From positions 1-64,000 of the forward strand of contig NZ_JAIWIA010000036.1 in the NCBI RefSeq assembly GCF_020176695.1: a stretch of 64,000 bases of DNA, read 5' to 3'. Positions 1-8,848 of the stretch are shown piece by piece; the stretch's first letter is position 1; the number at the start of each line of letters is the position of its first letter. This DNA is from Massilia sp. MS-15 (GTDB taxonomy: Bacteria; Pseudomonadota; Gammaproteobacteria; Burkholderiales; Burkholderiaceae_D). Below the pieces are notes generated by a model, which saw only the letters and a list, made by a program, of their open reading frames with translations, was not told the DNA's origin and searched no databases. The translations under genes and the position numbers were made by a program.

Positions 1-2
1 AT

Positions 3-3000
3 GCCGCCGGCTGGGAATACCGCACCAGCAGCAGTGGCAGCTGGACCGCGGGCAGCGGCAGCAGCTTCACGCTGGCGCCCGGCAGCTATGCCGCCGGACA
101 GGTGCAGGTGCGCCAGATTGACCTGGCCGGCAACACCAGCGTGGCCGCCAGCAACGGCGCCGCGATCAGCATCGACCAGTCGGTCGCCGCGCCTTCCCTG
201 GCGCTGGCCCACGACACCGGATCCAGCGCCAGCGATGGCCTGAGCAGCGACGGCACGGTGAATGTCGGCCTGTCCCTTGATGTCGCCAGCTGGGAATACC
301 GCACCAGCGGCAATGGCAGCTGGACCGCGGGCTCAGGCAGCAGCTTCACGCTGGCACCGGGCAGCTACGCCGCCGGCGAGGTCCAGGTGCGCCAGACCGA
401 CCTGGCCGGCAACACCAGCGCGGCTGGCCTGAACGCTGCCGGGCTGGCGATCCTGACGGCGCCCGCGGCGCCCGGCATGGCGCTCGCCAGCGATACCGGC
501 GCCAGCACCAGCGACGGCGTGAGCGCGACCGGCACGGTCGACGTCATGCTCGCGCCCGGCGCGCGCTGGGAATACCGCAGCAGCGCCAGCGGCGCCTGGA
601 CCGCGGGCAGCGGCAGCAGCTTCACGCTGGCACCGGGCAGCTACGCCGCCGGGCAGGTCCAGGTGCGCCAGATTGACATCGCGGGCAATACCAGCGCGGT
701 CACCGCGAATGGCACCGCGATCACGATCGACCGCGCGGCGCCCACGGTCGCCACCATCCTGCGTCCGGCCCTGGAAAACCCGGCGTCCAACCAGTCCTTC
801 GTCATCGAGGTCCGCTATGCCGACGCCGGCGCCGGCATCGACGCCGCCAGCATCGGCACGGCGGACCTGCTGATAAGCGCCGTGGGTGCGCCTGCCGCAC
901 TGGCGGTCTCCGCCGCCAGCTGGGATGCCGCCAGCGGCATCGCACGCTACACGGTGGACGCGCCGGCCGGCGGCTGGAACGCCAGCCATGGCGGCACCTG
1001 GATCGTCAGCCTGCCAGCGGGCGGTGTGCTCGACCTGGCGGGCAACGCACTGTCCAGCACCACTTCGCAGTTCTTCAGCATCGGCTTCAATAGCGCGCCT
1101 GTCATCACCAGCAATGGCGGCGGTGACAGTGCCAGCATCGACATCGTCGAAGGCCACAAGGCGGTGACCACGGTGAAGGCGGCCGACACCGACGCCGGCG
1201 ACACACTCAGCTACAGCATCAGCGGCGCCGACGCCGCACTGTTCACGATCGACGCCGCCAGCGGTGCCCTGTCGCTGCGCGACGCCCGCAACGCCGGCAG
1301 CTACCAGGTGGACGTGACCGTGAGCGACATGCGCGGCGCCAGCGACACCCAGTCGCTGACCGTCAACCTGCTGCGCGACGCCGACCGCGACGGCGCCCCC
1401 GATGTCGACGACCCCGACCTCGACGGCGACGGCCGCCTGAACTCGGCCGAGGACCCGGTGCCGAGCGCGCACGGCGGCGCGCGCGGCGACGGCAACGGCG
1501 ACGGCATCGCCGACAGCACCCAGGTCAACGTCGCCTCGCTGGCGACGGTCGGCACGGTCGGCGCCGACAAGCGCTACGCGACCATCGAGGTCGCCGAGGG
1601 CCTGAGCCTGACGAACGTCAGCAACAGCGCCGCGCCGGCCGGCCTGCCGCGCAATGCCAAGATGCCGCTCGGCCAGTTCGACTTCGATATCAAGGGACTG
1701 GCGGTGGGCGCCACCGTCCAGATCCAGATGTATGTCGACAAGTCGCTCGGGGTCAACGGCTATTACAAGCAAACCGCGAACGGCTGGGTCAACCTGGCGA
1801 CGGCGAGCATCGTCGGTGACAAGACCATGCTCAGCTTCAGCCTGACCGATGGCGGCGAGTTCGACGCCGACGGCATCGCCAACGGCGTCATCGTCGATCC
1901 GGGCGGCGCGGCGATCATCGTGCCGCGCATCGTCAGCGGCGGCGGCGAAGCGCTGGCCACGGTCGCGGTCGAGGAAAACACGCTGGCCGTGACCACGGTG
2001 CGGGCCGAGGCGGCGGGCGCGGTAAGCTATGCGATCACCGGCGGCGCCGATGCCGCGCGCTTCACGATCGATGCGGCGACCGGCGCCCTGCGCTTCGTCA
2101 CCGCCCCGGACTTCGAGCAGCCGCTGGACCTGGGCGACGGCGCGGCCGACAACACCTACCTGGTCGAGGTCAGCGCCGTCGACGCCAGCGGCAGCGCCAG
2201 CCAGCTGCTGACGGTACGTGTGCAGGATGTCGACGAGACCCCGAACGATGGCGACGCGGTTCCCGGTGCCGTCGAGCTACTGGTGCCTTCCCTGCCGGGC
2301 GCTGGCAGCGCGCGCGGCGACGGCAATGGCGACGGCCGGGCCGACAGTACCCAGGCCAACGTCGGCTCCCTGCCCTTCCTGCTGACCGGCAAGGCGCAGA
2401 CCGATCCTGGCAACGCCGCGCCGGTGTACCTGTCCCTGGTCGCCGACTCGGTCGAGGGCAAGGCGCCGGCCGGTGCGGCCGCCACCATCTTCACGGAGAT
2501 CCGGCAGCTCGACGCCCCTACCACCCCGGACGGCCTGACGCTGCCGCTGGGCCAGCTCGGCTTCAAGGCGGCGCTGGCGCAGGCCGGTGCGGCCGGGCAC
2601 TTCAGCCTCTATCTCGATGGCGCCATTCCGGTGAACGGCTACTGGCAGCGGGACGCCGGCGGCAACTGGGCCAACCTGGCCAGCGCCGCCCACGGCGGCA
2701 AGCTGGTGAGCGAAGGCGGACGCACGCGCCTGGACTTCACCATTGTCGATGGCGGCGCCTTCGATGCCGACGGCAAGGCCGACGGCATCATCAGCGGCCT
2801 GGCAGCGCCAGGCATGCGCGCCACCCCGCTCGGACCGGACAGCGACGGCGACCAGTTCCCGGATGCGCTCGAAGCGGCGCATGGCCTGAGCGTCGGCGTC
2901 AAGGACAACGACGTCTTCGGCAACAACAAGCTGTTCGTGATGGAGCTGTACCGCGACCTGCTGTTCCGCGAAGCGCAGGCCGCCGAGTGGGGCTGGTGGC

Positions 3001-3569
3001 AGGGGCTGCTCGACAGCGGCATGATGGACAAGGCACAGCTGGTGTCGACCTTCCTCGACTCGGCCGAGTTCCAGGGCGGCACCGCCGCCCTGGCGCGGCT
3101 CTACCTCGCCGCCTTCGAGCGCCTGCCGGATGGCGCTGGCCTGGCCTACTGGACGGGGCAGGTTGGCAGTGGCGCATCGCTGGCGACCGTGGCCCAGGAC
3201 CTGGCGACGAGCGCCGAGTTCATGGCCAGCTATGGCCGTCTGGACGATGCCGGATTCATGCGCCAGCTGTACCAGAATGTCCTCGGGCGCGAGGGCGACA
3301 GCGCCGGCCTCGGTTTCTGGACCGCGCAGCTGGCGGGCGGACTGGCGCGGGGCGAAGTGCTGCTGGGCTTTGCCCAGTCGGCCGAGTACCGGGCGGCCAC
3401 CGACCACGGCGTGACCGCCGCGCTGGGCTACCTGGGCCTGCTCGACCGCGATCCGACCAGCGCCGAGATCGACTACTGGACCGGCAAGCTGGACGCCGGC
3501 GTGCCGGAAGTCGTCGTCATCGGACAGTTCCTGTCGGTGCCGGAGTACCACGACCGCTTCCTGCCCTGA
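3..3569 (+). CDS. Large repeat-containing surface/secreted protein with DUF4214 C-terminus (5' truncated by window)
   Basis: The frame is open from the first base, so the N-terminus and any signal lie outside; 1188 residues are visible. From the left there are three near-identical Ig-like repeats whose WEYR motifs start at bases 12, 291 and 567 (period 92-93 residues, each with SFTLAPGSYAAG and QVRQ..D.AGNTS). A cadherin-like module follows (about 1090-1370), then a Ca-binding Asp-rich stretch (DADRDGAPDVDDPDLDGDG), a choice-of-anchor-U-like domain (about 1560-1900), a second cadherin-like module and a second anchor-U-like domain (about 2400-2800). DUF4214-type repeats close the protein (about 2930-3560; LYRDLL, YWTGQ, LYQNVLGREGD). 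Such architectures are typical of big secreted or cell-surface adhesins. The exact role and secretion route are unknown. Repeats are conserved at DNA level, suggesting recent duplication. Confidence 0.85.
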   Translation, partial: AAGWEYRTSSSGSWTAGSGSSFTLAPGSYAAGQVQVRQIDLAGNTSVAASNGAAISIDQSVAAPSLALAHDTGSSASDGLSSDGTVNVGLSLDVASWEYRTSGNGSWTAGSGSSFTLAPGSYAAGEVQVRQTDLAGNTSAAGLNAAGLAILTAPAAPGMALASDTGASTSDGVSATGTVDVMLAPGARWEYRSSASGAWTAGSGSSFTLAPGSYAAGQVQVRQIDIAGNTSAVTANGTAITIDRAAPTVATILRPALENPASNQSFVIEVRYADAGAGIDAASIGTADLLISAVGAPAALAVSAASWDAASGIARYTVDAPAGGWNASHGGTWIVSLPAGGVLDLAGNALSSTTSQFFSIGFNSAPVITSNGGGDSASIDIVEGHKAVTTVKAADTDAGDTLSYSISGADAALFTIDAASGALSLRDARNAGSYQVDVTVSDMRGASDTQSLTVNLLRDADRDGAPDVDDPDLDGDGRLNSAEDPVPSAHGGARGDGNGDGIADSTQVNVASLATVGTVGADKRYATIEVAEGLSLTNVSNSAAPAGLPRNAKMPLGQFDFDIKGLAVGATVQIQMYVDKSLGVNGYYKQTANGWVNLATASIVGDKTMLSFSLTDGGEFDADGIANGVIVDPGGAAIIVPRIVSGGGEALATVAVEENTLAVTTVRAEAAGAVSYAITGGADAARFTIDAATGALRFVTAPDFEQPLDLGDGAADNTYLVEVSAVDASGSASQLLTVRVQDVDETPNDGDAVPGAVELLVPSLPGAGSARGDGNGDGRADSTQANVGSLPFLLTGKAQTDPGNAAPVYLSLVADSVEGKAPAGAAATIFTEIRQLDAPTTPDGLTLPLGQLGFKAALAQAGAAGHFSLYLDGAIPVNGYWQRDAGGNWANLASAAHGGKLVSEGGRTRLDFTIVDGGAFDADGKADGIISGLAAPGMRATPLGPDSDGDQFPDALEAAHGLSVGVKDNDVFGNNKLFVMELYRDLLFREAQAAEWGWWQGLLDSGMMDKAQLVSTFLDSAEFQGGTAALARLYLAAFERLPDGAGLAYWTGQVGSGASLATVAQDLATSAEFMASYGRLDDAGFMRQLYQNVLGREGDSAGLGFWTAQLAGGLARGEVLLGFAQSAEYRAATDHGVTAALGYLGLLDRDPTSAEIDYWTGKLDAGVPEVVVIGQFLSVPEYHDRFLP

Positions 3570-3581
3570 CAGCGGTCCGAC

Positions 3582-3645
3582 GCGGGGCCCGGCGCTCGCC
3601 GGGCCCCGCAGGCAGAAGGCGGGACAGCGCGCGCGCCGTCCCGCC
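3582..3645 (+). terminator. Two GC-rich hairpins after the surface-protein gene (possible terminator)
   Basis: Just after the stop there is a perfect 12-bp inverted repeat (3582-3593 with 3598-3609, 4-nt loop), then a second 8-bp stem (3618-3625 with 3638-3645). A T-run (3662-3667) lies 16 bases further on, too far for a classic intrinsic terminator. The position fits termination of the long upstream transcript. Confidence 0.4.
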
Positions 3646-3682
3646 CGGCAGACCTCTCCCGTTTTTTGTATCATTGTCCACT

Positions 3683-4729
3683 ATGGACAGCATCGACCTC
3701 GACGTACTCAAGACCTGCAACGCGTGGCTTGCCGCCGGCCGCCGCTGCCAGCTGGTCACCGTGATCAAGACCTGGGGCTCGAGCCCGCGTCCGGTCGGCG
3801 CCACGCTCGCCATCTGCGAGGACGGCAGCGTGGCCGGCTCGGTCTCCGGCGGCTGCATCGAGGACGACCTGATCGCGCGCGTGCGCGAGCACGGCATCGC
3901 GGCGCGCCTGCCCGAGATCCTGAGCTACGGCATCAGCGCCGACGAGGCGCACCGCTTCGGCCTGCCCTGCGGCGGCACCATCGAGCTGGCGCTCGAGACC
4001 TTGACCCCGGACAGCCGCATCGGCGAGCTCCTGGCCCGCCTGCAGGCGGGCGAACTGGTGGAGCGGCGCCTGGCGCTGGCCAGCGGCGCGGTCAGCCTGG
4101 CGCGCGCCGCCGCCGGCGCCGTGCAGCGCATCGAGCCGGAACACGGCGGCGTGCTGGCGACCATCCACGGCCCGCGCTGGCGCCTGTTCATCATCGGCGC
4201 CGGGCCGCTGTCGCGCTTCCTGGCGCAGGTGGCGAGCGGCATGGACTACCGCGTCACCGTGTGCGACCCGCGCGAGGAATACCGCAGCGGCTGGAACCTG
4301 GCGGGCGTGGAACTGGTACACGCCATGCCGGACGACCTGGTGATCGAGGCGCGCCTCGACCCGCGCAGCGCGGTCGTCGCCCTCACCCACGACCCCAAGC
4401 TGGACGACCTGGCGCTGATGGAGGCGCTCAAGTCCGACGCCTTCTACGTCGGCGCGATTGGCTCGCGCCTGAACAACGAACGGCGCCGCGAACGCCTCAG
4501 GCTGTTCGACCTCGGCGAGGCCGAGCTGGCGCGCCTGCATGCGCCGATCGGCATCTACATCGGCAGCCGCACGCCGGCCGAGATCGCGATTTCCATCATG
4601 GCCGAGATGACGGCCGTGAAGAACGGGGTGCCGGCGCGCCTGCTGGTGCCGCATGCCGCCGCCCCGCACGCCGCCAGTACCGCAGCCTGCCCCCTCCCGG
4701 TCCAGGGTGCGGCTGCATGCGCCACCTGA
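3683..4729 (+). CDS. XdhC/CoxI family protein
   Basis: 348 aa. The N-terminal XdhC_CoxI domain has the conserved GSVSGGCIEDD (residues 52-62). A Rossmann-like XdhC_C domain follows (FIIGAGPLSRFLAQ, then CDPREEY, TEIAI-type region and GSR). Family members insert or sulfurate the molybdenum cofactor of xanthine dehydrogenase-type enzymes. No xdhA/xdhB or coxLMS genes are visible nearby, so the client enzyme is unknown. The start is the first ATG that gives a normal XdhC N-terminus; the frame is open further upstream, overlapping the surface-protein gene. TATCAT at 3669-3674 sits only 8 bases before the ATG, so the transcript may be almost leaderless; no Shine-Dalgarno (SD) sequence is evident. 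Confidence 0.88.
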   Translation: MDSIDLDVLKTCNAWLAAGRRCQLVTVIKTWGSSPRPVGATLAICEDGSVAGSVSGGCIEDDLIARVREHGIAARLPEILSYGISADEAHRFGLPCGGTIELALETLTPDSRIGELLARLQAGELVERRLALASGAVSLARAAAGAVQRIEPEHGGVLATIHGPRWRLFIIGAGPLSRFLAQVASGMDYRVTVCDPREEYRSGWNLAGVELVHAMPDDLVIEARLDPRSAVVALTHDPKLDDLALMEALKSDAFYVGAIGSRLNNERRRERLRLFDLGEAELARLHAPIGIYIGSRTPAEIAISIMAEMTAVKNGVPARLLVPHAAAPHAASTAACPLPVQGAAACAT

Positions 4730-4817
4730 ATGCCCGCGCAAAAAACGCAGCAAAAAACGGATGGCGCGCCGCGCGCCGCGGCCCCAGCATGCTTACTTTT
4801 TCCCTGGCAGTCCCACG

Positions 4818-5732
4818 ATGAACACCATTAACATGCTGCGCCTGGTGGCGCTGGCCGCCATCTGGGGCGGCTCCTTCCTGTTCATGCGCATCGCCGCGCC
4901 CGTGCTCGGCCCGGCCGTGCTGATCGAGTACCGGGTGCTGTTCGCGGCCCTGTTCCTGGCCGCCGTCGCCTGGCTCATGCGCCGCCGCAAAGGCGGCGCC
5001 GGCGCCGCGCCGCTCGACCTGCGCCAGCACTGGAAGCACTACCTGATGCTGGGCTTCTTCAATTCCGCGCTGCCCTTCCTGCTGTTCGCGTTTGCCGCGC
5101 GCACCCTGTCGGCCTCGGTGCTGTCGGTGCTGAACGCCACCGCCCCGATGTTCGGCGCGCTGGTCGGTGCGGTGTGGGCACGCCAGGGGGTGTCGGCGCG
5201 CACCGGCCTCGGCCTGGTACTGGGCACGGCCGGCGTGGCCCTGCTGGTCGGCTTCGACCATGTGTCGGAACGCCCGGGCGCGGCCCTCGCGATCGGCGCG
5301 GCGCTGGTCGCGGCCTTCTGCTACAGCATCGCCAGCCAGTACGCCAGGTCGGCCGGGGCGGTGCCGCCCTTCGCCAATGCGCACGGCTCGATGTGGGCGG
5401 CGACCCTGTTCGTGATCCCGGCCCTGCCCTTCTTTCCGGCGCCGGGCGAGCCAACGGCCGGGATCTGGGCCGCCGTGCTGGCGCTGGGCGTGCTCTGCAG
5501 CGGCATCGCCTACATCCTCTATTTCAAGCTGATCGAGGAAGTCGGCACGACGTCGGCGCTCACGGTGACCTTCCTGAACCCGATGTTCGGCATCCTGTGG
5601 GGCGCCATCTTCCTGCATGAGGTGATCGGCTGGCACACCCTGCTCGGATCCGGCATCGTGCTGGTCGGGACCGCGCTGGTGACCGGCTTCGTGCCTTCCT
5701 TCCTGCGCGCGCCGGCGGCGCGCGCCAAGTAG
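4818..5732 (+). CDS. EamA/DMT-family transporter
   Basis: 304 aa inner-membrane protein with about ten predicted hydrophobic helices in two EamA repeats. The first begins AAIWGGSFLFMRI near the N-terminus. The second carries the family-typical SALTVTFLNPMFGILWG near the C-terminus. This drug/metabolite transporter family exports small metabolites; the substrate cannot be told from sequence. The ATG at 4818 places the first helix at the usual distance. The stop is immediately followed by the ATG of alkA (TAGATG), so the two genes are probably translationally coupled, although their functions are not obviously related. Confidence 0.88.
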   Translation: MNTINMLRLVALAAIWGGSFLFMRIAAPVLGPAVLIEYRVLFAALFLAAVAWLMRRRKGGAGAAPLDLRQHWKHYLMLGFFNSALPFLLFAFAARTLSASVLSVLNATAPMFGALVGAVWARQGVSARTGLGLVLGTAGVALLVGFDHVSERPGAALAIGAALVAAFCYSIASQYARSAGAVPPFANAHGSMWAATLFVIPALPFFPAPGEPTAGIWAAVLALGVLCSGIAYILYFKLIEEVGTTSALTVTFLNPMFGILWGAIFLHEVIGWHTLLGSGIVLVGTALVTGFVPSFLRAPAARAK

Positions 5733-6614
5733 ATGCGGTCCGACCTGGTCCTCGCGCTGCCGCGGGGCTACCGCACCGCGGACGTGCTCGCCTTCCACGG
5801 ACGGGATGCGGAAGGCATCGCGGAACAGGTGAGCCCGGAGGGCTTGCGCAAGGGCGTGCTGCTGAGCGGCACGCCGGTCGTGCTGGAAGCGCGCTTCGGC
5901 GACCAGGCGGCCCGCTGCAGCGTGGACGCGGAGGGCGACGCGGGTCCGGCACTGCTGGCCCAGGCACGCGAAGCCCTGCTGAACATCCTCGGCCTGCGCA
6001 TCGACCCGGCCGACTTCCTCGCCCTGGTACGCGACGATCCCGTCCTCGGCCCGGTGGCGGCGCGCCACCCCGGCCTGCGCATCGTGCAGTCGGCCACCAT
6101 CTTCGAAGCGCTGACCTGGGCCATCATCGGCCAGCAGATCAACCTGCCCTTTGCCATCTCCCTGCGCCGCAGCTTCATCGTCCTGGCCGGGCGCCGGCAT
6201 CCGTGCGGCCTGTGGTGCTACCCGGAGGCGGCCGACGTGGCCCGGCTTGCATTGGAAGATCTGACGAGCAGAAAATTTTCTCGGGCCAAGGCGGACACCC
6301 TGCTGCGCCTGGCACGCCTGGTCGCCGACGGCAGCCTGGTGCTCGCGCCCCAGCGCCCGGTGGACGAACTGGTGCGCGAACTGCTGGCCATCAAGGGCAT
6401 CGGGCCATGGACGGTGAATTACACGCTGCTGCGTGGCTATGGCTATCCGGACTGTTCGCTGGAAGGGGACGTGGCGGTGCGCACGGCCCTGCACCGGCTG
6501 CACGGAGGCCCGGCCCGGCCGGACATCCCGACCGCGCAGCGCCTGCTGGCCGCCTATGCGCCGCAGCGCACGATGGCGGCGGCCTACCTGTGGGCCAGCC
6601 TGGCCGACGCCTGA
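5733..6614 (+). CDS. alkA: DNA-3-methyladenine glycosylase II (AlkA-like)
   Basis: 293 aa. Excises alkylated bases (3-methyladenine and others) to start base-excision repair. It has an AlkA N-domain-like region and then the helix-hairpin-helix/GPD core: IKGIGPWTVNYTLLRG followed by CSLEGDVAVR, whose Asp occupies the catalytic position of AlkA. TIFEALTWAIIGQQIN is the usual core entry helix. Its length matches E. coli AlkA (282 aa). There is no fused Ada domain and no ada or ogt nearby. The start directly abuts the transporter stop. Confidence 0.88.
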   Translation: MRSDLVLALPRGYRTADVLAFHGRDAEGIAEQVSPEGLRKGVLLSGTPVVLEARFGDQAARCSVDAEGDAGPALLAQAREALLNILGLRIDPADFLALVRDDPVLGPVAARHPGLRIVQSATIFEALTWAIIGQQINLPFAISLRRSFIVLAGRRHPCGLWCYPEAADVARLALEDLTSRKFSRAKADTLLRLARLVADGSLVLAPQRPVDELVRELLAIKGIGPWTVNYTLLRGYGYPDCSLEGDVAVRTALHRLHGGPARPDIPTAQRLLAAYAPQRTMAAAYLWASLADA

Positions 6615-6618
6615 GGCA

Positions 6619-7032
6619 TCAGTGCCGGCGCGGCGCGATCCCGAGCTGGCGCGCGCCGTCACCGGAGAAGCGGATCAGTGCCGGCAGCGGCGCGGTGGCC
6701 AGGTTGTCGCGCCGGTAGCGCCCGCCGAGCGCGCTGGGAATCCTGAGGCAGTAGCTGCGCCCGTGCGGCAGCGGACCGAGGATGGCTTCGGCCAGGCGCA
6801 CGACTTCCGGCATGTACCAGTCGTTCAGGAAGGCCTGGTCATAGGCCAGGGCATCGAAGGCGGCGCGGCTGGCGGCCACCGGTTCGCAGCACAGGTCCTG
6901 CGGACGCAGGCGCCAGTAAGATCCTCCGTCGTCGCGCAGGATCAGGTTGCCGAAAGGGTTCGCACCCAGGACCTCGACCGCGTACAGGCCGGCCCAGCCC
7001 CATGCCTCGTTGATGTAGTCGATGTCGATCAT
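6619..7032 (-). CDS. DUF1851 / T6SS immunity Tdi1-like protein
   Basis: 137 aa, cytoplasmic. The C-terminal half resembles the Tdi1 C-terminal domain (DUF1851): an ILGPLP..RSYCLRIPSALGGRYRRDNL pattern corresponding to the family's G-L..Y.F.PALGG....NL. The N-terminus (DYINEAWGWAGL, GNLILRD..GSYWRLRP) fits the GAD-like half of these proteins. Known Tdi1 protects against a type VI DNase effector. No effector, VgrG or PAAR gene is adjacent, so it looks like an orphan. It is convergent with alkA (4-base gap). Family assignment is from pattern only. Confidence 0.6.
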   Translation of the reverse strand: MIDIDYINEAWGWAGLYAVEVLGANPFGNLILRDDGGSYWRLRPQDLCCEPVAASRAAFDALAYDQAFLNDWYMPEVVRLAEAILGPLPHGRSYCLRIPSALGGRYRRDNLATAPLPALIRFSGDGARQLGIAPRRH

Positions 7033-7166
7033 GGATCCGCCCCCATGCCGTGGCTGTGGCTGCGGCTGCGCCGGCCATCATCCCTGGGACCGGCGTGGCG
7101 CGGCAGGATTCCATGCGGATGCGGCGGGCTTGCGCTGGCTCGCGCTGGCTCCTTACCGCGCAAACG

Positions 7167-7199
7167 AAAAAGCCGCTGATCCTGCTGGATCAACGGCTT
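7167..7199 (-). terminator. Intrinsic terminator of tRNA-fMet
   Basis: Read on the minus strand this is a 13-bp stem (AAGCCGTTGATCC / GGATCAGCGGCTT, one G-U pair) with a 4-nt loop followed by a run of T, directly downstream of the tRNA. Confidence 0.8.
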
Positions 7200-7205
7200 C
7201 GTATT

Positions 7206-7282
7206 TGGTTGCGGGGACAGGATTTGAACCTGTGACCTTCGGGTTATGAGCCCGACGAGCTGCCAGACTGCTCCACCCCGCG
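7206..7282 (-). tRNA. tRNA-fMet (CAT), initiator
   Basis: 77 nt with encoded CCA. Acceptor CGCGGGG pairs with CCCCGCA leaving the C1-A72 mismatch, and three G-C pairs flank the CAT anticodon loop (GGGCTCATAACCC). Both are hallmarks of the bacterial initiator tRNA. T-arm is GGTTCAAATCC. Confidence 0.97.
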
Positions 7283-7295
7283 TCTGATGGAATGA

Positions 7296-7324
7296 ATTAT
7301 ACGCGCAAACGCCTCATCAGGCAA
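7296..7324 (-). promoter_or_regulatory. Promoter of tRNA-fMet
   Basis: On the minus strand TTGCCT (7319-7324), 17-bp spacer, TATAAT (7296-7301), ending 13 bases before the mature tRNA 5' end. A good sigma-70-type match. Confidence 0.75.
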
Positions 7325-7456
7325 ATCCAATCCTTCCTGAGCGGGCGATTGCAGAAAGGCCTGGCCCATCGGCGACCGCATGGGGCATGCGCGGCGGACG
7401 GCATGGGGCGGGAAATTCAGTGTAAAGTAAGCACAATCTCAATCTGCTGCTGACCT

Positions 7457-8038
7457 ATGAAATTCTGTTCCGAGTGCGCCCATCCGGTCGCCCTGGCGGT
7501 TCCCGAAGGCGACAACCGGCCGCGCTACGTCTGCCCGCACTGCCACACCATCCACTACCAGAACCCGAAACTGGTGATCGGCTCGATTCCCGTCTGGGAG
7601 CATGACGGCAAGCTGCAGGTGCTGCTGTGCAAGCGCGCGATCGAGCCGCGCCATGGCTACTGGACGCTGCCGGCCGGCTTCATGGAAAACGAGGAAACCA
7701 CCGAGCAGGCCGCCGTGCGCGAAACGGAAGAAGAAGCCGGCGCCGACGTCGAACTGGGCAAGCTGTTCACCCTGCTGAACGTGGCCCATGTGCACCAGGT
7801 TCATTTGTTCTACCTGGCCCGCCTGCGCAGCCTCGACTTCGCCCCGGGCGAGGAAAGCCTGGACGTGCAGCTGTTCACCCAGGACAGCATTCCCTGGGAC
7901 GAGCTGGCCTTCCCCACCGTGCGCACCACGCTGGAACTGTTCTTCGCCGACCGCGCCAGGGTGCGCGAGGGCGGCAGCTATGGCTTCCATAGCCGCGACA
8001 TCGTGCGCCCGATGCTGGCGCCGCGCGAACCGGACTGA
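7457..8038 (+). CDS. NUDIX hydrolase with N-terminal zinc ribbon
   Basis: 193 aa. An N-terminal zinc ribbon (CSEC and CPHC pairs) precedes a Nudix fold. The Nudix box is clear: GFMENEE...REAEEE-type, here G-x5-E-x7-RETEEEAG (about residues 74-96). Such proteins hydrolyse nucleoside-diphosphate-linked compounds (NADH, ADP-ribose, FAD and similar); the substrate is not defined by the motif. The ribbon resembles NudC, but the protein is shorter than NADH pyrophosphatase (about 257 aa). It lies 13 bases upstream of aat and is probably co-transcribed with it. Confidence 0.88.
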   Translation: MKFCSECAHPVALAVPEGDNRPRYVCPHCHTIHYQNPKLVIGSIPVWEHDGKLQVLLCKRAIEPRHGYWTLPAGFMENEETTEQAAVRETEEEAGADVELGKLFTLLNVAHVHQVHLFYLARLRSLDFAPGEESLDVQLFTQDSIPWDELAFPTVRTTLELFFADRARVREGGSYGFHSRDIVRPMLAPREPD

Positions 8039-8051
8039 CGCCTACGCCACC

Positions 8052-8771
8052 ATGATTCCCTGGCTCGAGCCGACTTCGCCCTTTCCCGACGTGTCCGAGG
8101 CGCTGACGGCCGACGCGCCCGGCCTGCTCGCGGCCGGCGCCGACCTGTCGCCGCAGCGCCTGCTGCTGGCTTACCAGAACGGCATCTTTCCCTGGTTTTC
8201 CGAAGGCCAGCCCATCCTGTGGTGGAGCACCGACCCGCGCATGGTGCTCGAGACCGCGCACTTCAAGCTCAGCAACAGCCTGCGCAAGACGCTGCGCCGC
8301 GTCGAGCGCAGCCGGCACGAGGGCGGCCCGTGGGAAGTGCGCTTCGACAGCGCCTTCGAGGACGTGATGCGGGCCTGCGCGGCGCCGCGCCGCGATGGGC
8401 CGGGCACCTGGATCTCGGAAGACATCATCGCCGGCTACACCGGCCTGCACGCGATGGGCTATGCCCATTCGTCCGAACTGTGGCACGACGGCGAACTGGT
8501 GGGCGGCGCCTATGGCGTGTGCATCGGCCGCATGTTCTACGGCGAGTCGATGTTCGCGCGGGTGGCGGACGCATCCAAGGTGGCGCTGGCCTACCTGGTG
8601 GCCTTCCTGCGCAGCCATGGGGTACGCATGATCGACTGCCAGCAGGAGACCGGGCACCTGGCATCGCTGGGCGCCGCCCCGATCCCGCGCAGCGCCTTCC
8701 TGGCGCACCTGCGCCAGGCCATCCGCGAGCCGGCCATTACCCGTTGGGAACCGGTGGCGCCGCTGGCCTGA
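8052..8771 (+). CDS. aat: Leucyl/phenylalanyl-tRNA--protein transferase
   Basis: 239 aa, cytoplasmic. Transfers Leu or Phe from aminoacyl-tRNA to N-terminal Arg or Lys, creating N-degrons for ClpS/ClpAP. Family signatures: [50 protein letters not shown] (split here), [28 protein letters not shown] and the C-terminal [14 protein letters not shown]. Length is normal. The ATG at 8052 gives the usual MIPWLE start. With the next gene (bpt) it forms the bacterial N-end-rule pair. Confidence 0.96.
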   Translation: MIPWLEPTSPFPDVSEALTADAPGLLAAGADLSPQRLLLAYQNGIFPWFSEGQPILWWSTDPRMVLETAHFKLSNSLRKTLRRVERSRHEGGPWEVRFDSAFEDVMRACAAPRRDGPGTWISEDIIAGYTGLHAMGYAHSSELWHDGELVGGAYGVCIGRMFYGESMFARVADASKVALAYLVAFLRSHGVRMIDCQQETGHLASLGAAPIPRSAFLAHLRQAIREPAITRWEPVAPLA

Positions 8772-8848
8772 CACGGTTGGCTGGCTAACGGTGGCGCGCA
8801 TCCGAATTCGCTAAAATAGGTTCACCACGTCGTCTCGAGAGTCCTTGC

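Noticed and set aside
1-700. Regular DNA repeats resembling a CRISPR array
   Set aside because: Period 276-279 bp, in frame, coding for Ig-like units; no spacers and no cas genes.
4596-6662. 688-codon - strand open frame over xdhC, EamA and alkA
   Set aside because: Antisense to three well-supported genes; shadow of high GC at third positions.
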